A stretch of DNA of 64,000 nt from JAGNHB01 sp964436005 (GTDB lineage: Bacteria; Acidobacteriota; JAAYUB01): positions 5,391-69,390 of the forward strand of contig CAYTBK010000006.1 in NCBI GenBank assembly GCA_964436005.1. The letters are read 5' to 3'. The translations under genes and the position numbers were made by a program. Shown here in pieces: positions 9,082 to 16,330 of the stretch (its first letter is position 1; every line of letters begins with the position of its first letter). The notes below the pieces were generated by a model. It was given only the letters and a program-made list of their open reading frames with translations, made no database searches and was not told where the DNA came from.

Positions 9082-9114
9082 CTGTCCATGAAAATAATGA
9101 TTGGGTGTCCACGA
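9082..9114 (+). repeat. Two further diverged GTGTCCAyGA copies
   Basis: CTGTCCATGA (9082-9091) and GGGTGTCCACGA (9103-9114) lie about 21 bases apart, repeating the spacing of the 8831-8915 array. The two groups flank the inverted-repeat element at 8930-9017, so they could be the two ends of a decayed mobile element. Confidence 0.6.
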
Positions 9115-9266
9115 AACCAGTTATAATTCATCCAATTGATTCGTCAAATAGTTGGGCTTTATTGAAAAGCATGGTGGAAAAACGATCTCCGGCCTTTGGG
9201 GTTTTCCGGGTGTCTTCGGGGATCCTTGGGTCGAAGCCCTTTCGCAGAAGAACCAGGAGGTTCGAC

Positions 9267-10745
9267 ATGTTCCTGCCGATCAAGGCGGTGGTGTGCTGGC
9301 TGATTTTACTCGACTTCTCCGGGGAGGCCATGCGGGCCCAGGCGGTCGGGCCTGCTCCCGACCCCGAACTGGCCGCCATCGGGAAAACCATCGACGACGC
9401 CATCGGGTGGTTCCGGACCAAGGATTTCGCCCGGCTCTTCGAAATCTTCGACAGCGGGGCCGAACTGTTCATCTACCATCCGGATTCCGGCACCACGATC
9501 CGGGGCTTCGAAGCTTTCCGCAAGAACGCAGGCGCCTTTGCGGACCCCGACTTCGTTTACGCCGGCCACGCTTTGCGCGACCTGCAGGTGCACCGTTCCG
9601 CGGGCGGCGACACGGCCTGGTTCTCCGCCCTTCTGGAAGACTGCTGGTCGTACCGGGGGAAGAAGGGATGCTGGAAGGACTGCCGCTGGACGGGCGTCCT
9701 GTGCCGGCGGAACGGGAAGTGGGTGATTGCCCAGCTGCATTTTTCCTTCGCCCGGGACACCCTGCTGGCGGAAACCCCCTTCTTCGAGGAAAAATTCCAG
9801 GGGCCGGGTGGACTGGTCGGCCCTGCCCGGACCGCGGAGTACCTGGTGCGTGACGGCGGTCCGGTCCTTCGACTGGAAGGACTCCTGTTCCTGAAGGAGT
9901 TGCGGCGGGAGGACTTCCGCCTGGAGGTGGAAATCCTGGCCGAGGGCCCGTGCTACCCCGGTGTCGCCTTTCACGCCCGGGACGGGTCCGACTACGAGCT
10001 GGCCTACCCCGTTCCCCATGCCAGCGGCCAGCCCGACGCCATCCAGTACGATCCCGTCTTCCGCGGCGGGAATTCCTGGCAACTGTTCAACGGCCCGCCG
10101 TACCAGAAAAGTGCGGTCGTTCCGTTGCGGGAGTGGTTCACCCTGCGCCTGAACGTGCATCGCGGACGGGTTTCCGTGCAGGTGAACGACCAGGATCCCC
10201 TGGTGGTGGAGCGGCTGGCGCACGGTGCCGGGCCCGGCGGCATCGGGCTGTGGAGCTATCGCCCGGCCTTCTTCCGCAACCTGCGGGTGTTCCCCGCGAG
10301 ACCCATCCCCGAGACCGGGGTCAGGGCCACGGCGCCGGCGGACGCGGTTTCCTCGTGGCGGGCCCCGGACGGTTCCCGGTTGCGGGCGGGCGACAACGGC
10401 GTGGTGGACGCCGGTGCCGCGCTGGATCCGGCGACTCGCCAGGCGGTGCTTTCCCGTTCCTTCACCCTGGCGGAAGAGGCCGACGTGACTTTCGGCTTGG
10501 GTTTCAGCGATGCCGTCGTGCTGCGGGTGGATGGCGAGGAGCTCTTCCGGGGTGAGAACCGCTTCCGCGGTTTTGCCGACCTGCCCTCCCGCGGGTGGGT
10601 GACGCCGAATGCGCAGACGGTTCGGAAAAGCCTGTCGGCCGGGACGCACGTCGTGCAGGTGGAACTGTCGGCCCTGGAGCCCTTCGGCTGCGGATTCGTG
10701 CTCACGGCGGCGGGCCGGGGCCTCTCCTTTCCGGACTCGCCCTGA
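9267..10745 (+). CDS. Secreted NTF2-like / laminin-G-like domain protein
   Basis: A 492-aa protein starting MFLPIKAVVCW after a strong AGGAGG (9254-9260). It has an N-terminal signal peptide. Residues about 30-160 look like a SnoaL/NTF2-like fold (IDDAIGWFRTKDFARLFEIF, then GKWVIAQLHFSF). The middle, about 175-340, looks like the DUF1080/laminin-G-like beta-sandwich (GVAFHARDGSDYELAY, PLREWFTLRLNVHRGRVSVQVND). The C-terminal ~130 residues resemble a jelly-roll with FGLGFSDAVVLRVDGE. No catalytic residues stand out; a carbohydrate- or ligand-binding envelope role is possible. Function unknown. Confidence 0.75.
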   Translation: MFLPIKAVVCWLILLDFSGEAMRAQAVGPAPDPELAAIGKTIDDAIGWFRTKDFARLFEIFDSGAELFIYHPDSGTTIRGFEAFRKNAGAFADPDFVYAGHALRDLQVHRSAGGDTAWFSALLEDCWSYRGKKGCWKDCRWTGVLCRRNGKWVIAQLHFSFARDTLLAETPFFEEKFQGPGGLVGPARTAEYLVRDGGPVLRLEGLLFLKELRREDFRLEVEILAEGPCYPGVAFHARDGSDYELAYPVPHASGQPDAIQYDPVFRGGNSWQLFNGPPYQKSAVVPLREWFTLRLNVHRGRVSVQVNDQDPLVVERLAHGAGPGGIGLWSYRPAFFRNLRVFPARPIPETGVRATAPADAVSSWRAPDGSRLRAGDNGVVDAGAALDPATRQAVLSRSFTLAEEADVTFGLGFSDAVVLRVDGEELFRGENRFRGFADLPSRGWVTPNAQTVRKSLSAGTHVVQVELSALEPFGCGFVLTAAGRGLSFPDSP

Positions 10746-10843
10746 AGGTGCCGCTGTCGTGAACGGGTGTCACGCGGGATCGCCATCCGCGCTGCCGTTG
10801 GAATAACACGCCCCAAGGCCGTGCCTGGGGGGGAGGTGACCCG

Positions 10844-12991
10844 ATGAAGTGGTGGACGAAGAATGTTTTCCGGCCGGCGAGGCTGCTCCTGCCGTTTTTC
10901 CTGTTCCTTTCCGGCGCCCCAGCGGCCGCCACCCTCCCCACGGCGGCTGTTGGCCCGGCCGGGGCGACCGCCGCACCCCCGCCCTGCCCGGGGGGGCAGC
11001 CCAAGGATGGCCCGCCGATCTACTACGGGCCCTCCTACGAGTACGAGTTCACCCAGGACACCCTGGCCATGTCCGACGGCGTCCGCCTGGCCGTCAGCTA
11101 CTGGAAGCCCGTGCCCCGCTGCGCCTGCGAGAAGTTCTCCGTCGTGCTGGAGATGCTCCCCTACCGCAAGGACGACAGCTCCTACAGGTCCGAGTACTCC
11201 CAGAACGCCTACCTCGCCCGTCGGGGCCTCGCAGCGGCCCAGGTCGACGTCCGCGGCACGGGGTCCTCCGAGGGCCGGCTGGTGGAGCGGGAGTACTCGA
11301 ACGCGGAACTGCAGGACATCCAGGAAGTCATCGAGCTGCTGGCCCACCAGCCCTGGTGCAATGGCCGGGTGGGCATGATCGGCATGTCCTGGAGCGCCTT
11401 CAACGGCATCATGACCGCCATGCGCCGGCCCCCGCACCTGGGCGCCCTCTACGCGATGCACGGCTCCGAGGACATCTACGGCAACGACATCCACTACATC
11501 GACGGCGCCATGCACCTGGACATGTACTCCATCGAGATGGAGACGGAAAACCCCGCTCCCCGGGCCCCGGACTACCGGCTGGACGAGGCCTATTTCCGCG
11601 ACCGCTTCGACGCCGAGCCCTGGATCTTCACCTACATCCGCCACCAGCGGGACAGCGGGTGGTGGGAGGACGGGCGCTCGCTGGACACCGACTACGCGGC
11701 CATCGACATCCCCGTCTTCGTCGTGGGCGGGCTGCTGGACGGCTACCGAGACTTCGTCCCCCACATGCTGGAGAACATGGGCGTGCCCATGCGGGGCGAG
11801 ATCGGCACCTGGAATCACGACTGGCCCGTGGGCGGTTCGCCCGGGCCCAACTACGAGAGCCGCCAGACGGCCGTGCGCTGGTTTCACCACTGGCTGAGCG
11901 GCCATCGCAACGGCGTCATGGACGAGCCCCGCTTCACCGTGTTCGTCCGGGGCAGCGTGCCCGCCTCCACCGAGATCGCCACCACCCCCGGCGAGTTCCG
12001 GGCGGGGGACTGGCCCTTCCCGGGCAGCCATGTCGTCCGGTACTTCCCGCAGGGGGACCGCTCTCTCCAGCCGGCCCCCGGCCCTTCCGCGCGTCACGTC
12101 CTCGCCTACCAACCCGGGACGGGCACAGAGGTGGGGAACTGGTGGGGGGAGGTGACGGGCGACATGCAGGGCGCCGATGCGGCCGCGCTGGCGTACGACT
12201 CGCCGGAAATGGAGGCGAGCCAGGTGCTGGTGGGCATTCCGCGCGTCCGGCTGACGGTCTCCAGCGACGCGACCCTGGCCCACTGGATGGTGCGGCTGGA
12301 GGACGTCCACCCCGACGGAAGCGTCTCCCTGGTCACCGGCGGGCTGATCAACGGCGCGCAGCGCCGCTCCCGCCGCGAACCGGAAGCGCTGGTCCCGGGC
12401 CAGGAGGTGGAACTCCTCATCCCCCTCCACTTCACCACCTGGACCTTCGAGAAGGGGCACCGCATCCGGCTGGCCGTCACCAACGCCCAGTTCCCCATGA
12501 TCTGGCCCACGCCCTACGCCATGACCACCACCCTGGTCCTGGGCGGCGGGGCCTCGGAACTGGAGCTCCCCTTCGTCGACGCCGCGGCCCGCCCGCGCAT
12601 GCCCGTCCTCCTGATCCCCGAGCCGGAGGAGGAGGCCCCGGACGCCCGCTACATCGATTCCGGCAGTTCCACCCGGACGCTGGTGCGGGACAACTTCACC
12701 ACCGTGACCAGTGGGGAGAATCACGAGTACGAGGTGCACGGCCGGCGGTACCGCACCTCGGAGCAGCTGGTCTACCGCACCTGCGCCGACAATCCCGCCG
12801 ACTCCTCCTTCCGCGGGGAAGGGGAGTGGAAGATGACGGCGGGCGGCCGGGTGGTCCAGGTGAAGGCGGAGGTGGACGTCCGCTCAGACGCAACGGTCTT
12901 CCGTGTGAGGGTGAAACGCCGGGTTTACGAGAACGGGGCCCTGGTTCGCGAAAAGGAGTGGCGGGAGGACATCCCCCGGGATTTCCAGTAA
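10844..12991 (+). CDS. CocE/NonD family (S15-type) alpha/beta hydrolase, secreted
   Basis: A 715-aa protein with a signal peptide (hydrophobic residues 14-32). The alpha/beta-hydrolase core includes the oxyanion region LPYRKDDSS, the strand DVRGTGSSEG, nucleophile elbow GMSWSA (Ser182), acid in GGLLDGYRD (Asp299) and the histidine in GTWNHDWPVGG (His325). The later part (from about 400) is the jelly-roll domain of the X-Pro dipeptidyl-peptidase C-terminal fold, with HFTTWTFEKGHRIRLAVTNA. The family comprises acylesterases and dipeptidyl peptidases such as cocaine esterase. About 130 extra C-terminal residues follow. Substrate cannot be told. It is probably periplasmic. Confidence 0.9.
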   Translation: MKWWTKNVFRPARLLLPFFLFLSGAPAAATLPTAAVGPAGATAAPPPCPGGQPKDGPPIYYGPSYEYEFTQDTLAMSDGVRLAVSYWKPVPRCACEKFSVVLEMLPYRKDDSSYRSEYSQNAYLARRGLAAAQVDVRGTGSSEGRLVEREYSNAELQDIQEVIELLAHQPWCNGRVGMIGMSWSAFNGIMTAMRRPPHLGALYAMHGSEDIYGNDIHYIDGAMHLDMYSIEMETENPAPRAPDYRLDEAYFRDRFDAEPWIFTYIRHQRDSGWWEDGRSLDTDYAAIDIPVFVVGGLLDGYRDFVPHMLENMGVPMRGEIGTWNHDWPVGGSPGPNYESRQTAVRWFHHWLSGHRNGVMDEPRFTVFVRGSVPASTEIATTPGEFRAGDWPFPGSHVVRYFPQGDRSLQPAPGPSARHVLAYQPGTGTEVGNWWGEVTGDMQGADAAALAYDSPEMEASQVLVGIPRVRLTVSSDATLAHWMVRLEDVHPDGSVSLVTGGLINGAQRRSRREPEALVPGQEVELLIPLHFTTWTFEKGHRIRLAVTNAQFPMIWPTPYAMTTTLVLGGGASELELPFVDAAARPRMPVLLIPEPEEEAPDARYIDSGSSTRTLVRDNFTTVTSGENHEYEVHGRRYRTSEQLVYRTCADNPADSSFRGEGEWKMTAGGRVVQVKAEVDVRSDATVFRVRVKRRVYENGALVREKEWREDIPRDFQ

Positions 12992-13120
12992 AAATGCGAA
13001 AGCTGCCACCAGGACACAAATGAGACGAAAGCCTTTCCGAAATTCGGGCTGTGTCATCGGGGCCGGTTTTTGACACTTTTTTCGTCTCCGGATGGGGAAG
13101 TCGGGCCATTTGCATTACCC

Positions 13121-13151
13121 TTGCGCTGGATTGTCGAAGCCGTGGTATACT
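13121..13151 (+). promoter_or_regulatory. Possible sigma70 promoter of the sigma54-activator gene
   Basis: TATACT at 13146-13151 is a good -10. The best -35, TTGCGC at 13121-13126, is 19 bases away, which is long. The start would be about 20 bases before the ATG at 13178. A weak call. Confidence 0.3.
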
Positions 13152-13177
13152 GCGTCCTTATTAAATGCGGGGCGGGA

Positions 13178-15547
13178 ATGGCGGAATCGAACGAAGACAA
13201 GCTGAAGCGAGACTGCGAAGAGCGGTTGCGCTTCGAATCCCTGGTCACCGAACTGTCGGCCTCGTTCATCATCCGGCCCTCCGAGCAGGTCGACGCGGAG
13301 ATCGTGGACACCCTCCGCCGGATCTGCGAGGGACTCGCTATCGACGGGTGCGCCATATGGATGTGGTCGCCGGAGGCCCCGGAAAGCCTCGCCCTGACCC
13401 ACTACTTCCGCCTGGTGGACGGACCGATCCCGCCGGAACCCATGCGCGCTCGGGAGTATTATCCCTGGTGCATGCAAGAATTGTCGGCGGGAAGGACCGT
13501 CGTCGTCCCATCCCTGGACGACCTCCCGCCCGAGGCGGCCCGCGACCGGGAATCCTGGCGCCACTTCGGCATCCAGTCGGCCCTGGTGTTCCCGCTGTCG
13601 GCGGGGGGGCGCCCCCCGATCGGGGTGCTGTCCTTCAACGCCATGCGGGAGGCGCGCCCCTGGCCGGAACATACGGTCAAGCGGCTTCACCTGGTGGCGG
13701 GGATCTTCGCCAACGCTCTCTACCGGAAGAATTCGGACCGGGCCCTTCGGGAGAGCGAGGCGCGGCTGAGCCTGGCCGCGGCGTCGGCGAACGCAGGCCT
13801 GTGGAGCCTGGACCTGGAGACCGGCCAGTTCTGGGTCACGGCCAAAGCCAAGGAGCTGTTCCACTTCGCACCGGACTTGGACGTCACCTTGGACCGCTTC
13901 TTCGACGTCGTCCACCCTGAGGACCGCGACCGGGTCCGGCAAGCGGTGGACGACGCGGTCCGGGAGCGGGGTGAAATCCGCGTCGAGTACCGCATCGTGT
14001 TCCCGGATGGCGAAACCCGGTGGATCGTCTCCCGGGGAATGACCCAGGCAAGCGAATCCGGGAAGCCGGACCACCTGGCGGGCGTCTCGCTGGACGTTTC
14101 CGAGCGCAAGCGGCACGAGCGCTCCCTCCTGGAGCACAAGGCGCGGCTCGAGGCCGCCATCGAAGCGGCGGACCTCGGCTTCTACGAAATGCGCACCCCT
14201 CCGATGTTCGTGTTCCTGGACGCGCGCGTCCAGAAACTGTTCGGCCTCCCGCCCGGGAATGAGCACCAGGCACGGGACTTCTTCCTGGAACACGTCCACT
14301 CCGAGGACCGCGGAAAGGTGATCGACTTGAGCCGGGAGATGCTGACGGGAAAGCTGAACCGGGCACGGCTCGTTTACCGCTACCTGCACCCGGACCGGGG
14401 AGAGCTTTGGTTCAGCCACTCGGCCCGGGTCACGGGGCGTGACGAGGACGGCCGGGCCCTGGGAACCGTGGGCGCCATCCGGGACATCACGGAGGAAAAA
14501 CGCTACGAAACGTCGCTGCAGACGGCTCTCGAAGAGATCCGGGAACTGAAGGACCGGCTGCAGCAGGAGAACGTCTACCTTCGCGAGGAGATCACCCACG
14601 GGTACGAGCAGGGCAGCATCATCGGGCACGGCGCAGCCATCCAGAAGACGCTGCAAATGGTCAACCAGGTGGCCCCGACCCTGTCCACCGTGCTCATCCA
14701 GGGGGAGACCGGCACGGGGAAGGAGCTCATCGCCCATCTCATCCACCAGCTCAGCCCGAGGGCCGACCGGCTGATGATCACGGTCAACTGTTCCGCCCTG
14801 CCCGAGACGCTCGTCGAGAGCGAGCTGTTCGGGCGGGAGAAGGGGGCCTTCACGGGTGCGCTGACGCGGCAGGCCGGCCGTTTCGAACTCGCCGACGGAT
14901 CGACGATCTTCCTCGACGAGATCGGCGAACTGACGCCCGTCGTCCAGGTCCGGCTGCTCCGCGTCCTCCAGGAGGGCTGCCTGGAGCGCCTGGGAAGTTC
15001 GAAGACCATCTCCGTGAACGTGCGCATCATCGCCGCCACCAACCGGGACCTGGCGGCCGAGGTCCGCCGGGGCACCTTCCGGCAGGACCTGTACTACCGC
15101 CTCAACGTGTTTCCCATCCAGGTTCCCCCCTTGCGGGAGCGCCCCGACGACATCCCGCTCCTGGTCCGGTCCTTCGCCGAGGAGTTCTCCAAGCGGATGG
15201 GCCGGAGCGTCCTACAGGTGCCGCGCCGGGTCATGGAGGCGCTCCAGCTCTACCACTGGCCCGGGAACGTCCGCGAGCTTCGCAACGTCATCGAGCGGGC
15301 GGTGATCGTCTCCACCGGCCACACCCTCCAGGTCGACCTCCCGGTGGCGGCCGCGGACGCCGCCGCCATCCCCGTCTCCCTCGCCGATGCCGAGGCGGAG
15401 CTCATCCGCAAGACCCTGAAGCGGACCGGCGGGAGGATCAAGGGGCCCGGCGGCGCCGCTGCCCAGCTCGGGATGAAACCCTCGACGCTGTATTCCCGCA
15501 TGAACAAGCTCGGCATCTCCCCCCGTCGGGACGAGCCGGAGCCTTGA
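13178..15547 (+). CDS. Sigma54-dependent transcriptional activator, GAF-PAS-PAS-AAA+-Fis
   Basis: A 789-aa enhancer-binding protein. Residues about 25-190 form a GAF domain; two PAS domains follow (about 205-320 and 330-445, each ending in a VSLDVSERK / IRDITEEKR-type PAC). The AAA+ domain has Walker A GETGTGKE (near 508), the sigma54-contacting GAFTGA loop (near 556), Walker B IFLDEIGE and the RLNVFPI/LRERPDDIPLL segments. A Fis-type helix-turn-helix ends the protein (GGAAAQLGMKPSTLYSRMNKLG). It should sense a small ligand or redox signal in the cytoplasm and open sigma54 promoters. Start taken at MAESNEDK; upstream extension is not conserved-looking. The element at 15835, 290 bases downstream, is a natural target. 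Confidence 0.93.
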   Translation: MAESNEDKLKRDCEERLRFESLVTELSASFIIRPSEQVDAEIVDTLRRICEGLAIDGCAIWMWSPEAPESLALTHYFRLVDGPIPPEPMRAREYYPWCMQELSAGRTVVVPSLDDLPPEAARDRESWRHFGIQSALVFPLSAGGRPPIGVLSFNAMREARPWPEHTVKRLHLVAGIFANALYRKNSDRALRESEARLSLAAASANAGLWSLDLETGQFWVTAKAKELFHFAPDLDVTLDRFFDVVHPEDRDRVRQAVDDAVRERGEIRVEYRIVFPDGETRWIVSRGMTQASESGKPDHLAGVSLDVSERKRHERSLLEHKARLEAAIEAADLGFYEMRTPPMFVFLDARVQKLFGLPPGNEHQARDFFLEHVHSEDRGKVIDLSREMLTGKLNRARLVYRYLHPDRGELWFSHSARVTGRDEDGRALGTVGAIRDITEEKRYETSLQTALEEIRELKDRLQQENVYLREEITHGYEQGSIIGHGAAIQKTLQMVNQVAPTLSTVLIQGETGTGKELIAHLIHQLSPRADRLMITVNCSALPETLVESELFGREKGAFTGALTRQAGRFELADGSTIFLDEIGELTPVVQVRLLRVLQEGCLERLGSSKTISVNVRIIAATNRDLAAEVRRGTFRQDLYYRLNVFPIQVPPLRERPDDIPLLVRSFAEEFSKRMGRSVLQVPRRVMEALQLYHWPGNVRELRNVIERAVIVSTGHTLQVDLPVAAADAAAIPVSLADAEAELIRKTLKRTGGRIKGPGGAAAQLGMKPSTLYSRMNKLGISPRRDEPEP

Positions 15548-15789
15548 CCCGCGAAGTGCGCGAAGGCGGTTCGGGGCGAATGACACCTGTTCTGACAAAA
15601 AGATAACATAAATAATTGCAATAAAATATCAACTGATTAGCGGCGCTCGCGGCAAAGACGGGACAGGTCCTTGCACAGCCGGCGGTGGGATCGGTGCAAA
15701 GTCGGAATGCCGTCCCGAAGTCGGGATGTCGACCATTCCGATTCCTCTCCCTTCCCGGTCACTTGCCGGGCGGCATGAGCCATCTCTTG

Positions 15790-15801
15790 CCCTTGCAAGG
15801 G
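15790..15801. promoter_or_regulatory. Perfect palindrome, possible activator site
   Basis: CCCTTGCAAGGG is a perfect 12-base dyad, 34 bases upstream of the TGGCAC element. Sigma54 activators bind dyads upstream of their promoters, usually 80-150 bases, so this is somewhat close; it may equally be the site of another regulator. Confidence 0.35.
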
Positions 15802-15834
15802 TTAAATGGAAATCGCCCCGCACCGGCCTCGGAC

Positions 15835-15850
15835 TGGCACAGGTCATGCA
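15835..15850 (+). promoter_or_regulatory. Sigma54 (-24/-12) promoter element of the ABM gene
   Basis: TGGCACAGGTCATGCA has GG and GC exactly 12 bases apart, the sigma54 geometry (consensus TGGCAC-N5-TTGCA, with A for the first T of TTGC here). The start site would be about 15861. Nearly the same sequence occurs before the paralogous gene at 33587 and, reversed, at 33339. A bEBP gene ends 290 bases upstream. Confidence 0.72.
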
Positions 15851-15860
15851 ACAGCGAAGC

Positions 15861-16247
15861 ATGATGATGGTGACCATCCTGAAAATAGTGCCGTTGAGCG
15901 GGAAACGGGGAGCCGTGTTGGGGATCCTCCGGTCCGTCGAGAGCCTGTTGTCCGGATGCGCGGGGTGTGTGGACTGCGCCGTCTTCGAGCAGCCGGGGAA
16001 AGACAAGGCGGTCGTTTATTTCGACCGGTGGCGCACGAGAGATGACCTCCGCCTTTTCATCCAGTCCAGCCTCTACCATCGGCTGCTGCTGGCCATGGAA
16101 CTCGGGGCGCGGGCCCCGGAACTCGGTTTCTACGAGGTGACGGAAACCGGCGGGCTGGGCTGGATCCAGGAACAGCGGACGGAAAAGGCGGACCCGGACG
16201 GGGGGGATGCGCCTGCGAGACAGGCGCAGACAGGAAAGACGGAATGA
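15861..16247 (+). CDS. Antibiotic biosynthesis monooxygenase (ABM/YgiN-like) protein, copy 1
   Basis: A 128-aa protein with the ABM dimeric ferredoxin-like fold: MMMVTILKIVP, CVDCAVFEQ, VVYFDRWRTRDDL, LLLAMELGARAP, GFYEVTET. The family includes cofactor-free quinol and polyketide monooxygenases. Start placed at 15861 by alignment with the paralogue at 33615 (MTMITVLKIVP). There is no Shine-Dalgarno, and the predicted sigma54 start site coincides with the ATG, so the mRNA may be leaderless. Relative to the paralogue it has a ~20-residue hydrophilic tail. It leads a run of rightward genes. Confidence 0.82.
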   Translation: MMMVTILKIVPLSGKRGAVLGILRSVESLLSGCAGCVDCAVFEQPGKDKAVVYFDRWRTRDDLRLFIQSSLYHRLLLAMELGARAPELGFYEVTETGGLGWIQEQRTEKADPDGGDAPARQAQTGKTE

Positions 16248-16330
16248 AACGGCAGGAGGCCCGCCCGGGAAATTTCCGGCGAGGAGCGAGAATGGAAAAT
16301 GCCGATGGACGTGACCACAGGAGGAAGAAA

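Larger units (their letters stand above)
8549..9266. other. 718-base spacer with repeats, no supported gene
   Basis: The gap lies between the divergent ABC operon and the gene at 9267. No ORF here looks like a real protein. It holds two groups of a short direct repeat (8831-8915 and 9082-9114) and an 88-base inverted-repeat element between them (8930-9017). The remainder (8549-8830) shows nothing recognisable beyond the leader of the ABC operon. Confidence 0.7.
15548..15860. other. Regulatory spacer before the ABM-led gene run
   Basis: This 313-base gap has an AT-rich patch (15597-15640), an inverted pair TTGCAC (15671-15676) / GTGCAA (15694-15699), a near-perfect palindrome GTCCCGAAGTCGGGAT (15711-15726), the perfect palindrome CCCTTGCAAGGG (15790-15801) and the -24/-12 element at 15835. 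The dyads, 40-160 bases upstream of the element, are in the right zone for enhancer sites of a sigma54 activator. No gene is supported. Confidence 0.55.

Noticed and set aside
8831..9114. Possible CRISPR-like array
   Set aside because: The repeat unit is only 10-12 bases, spacers are 8-20 bases and irregular, and no cas genes occur.
13070..13177. Upstream extension of the sigma54 activator
   Set aside because: The added 36 residues overlap the probable promoter and do not resemble any part of the GAF fold.
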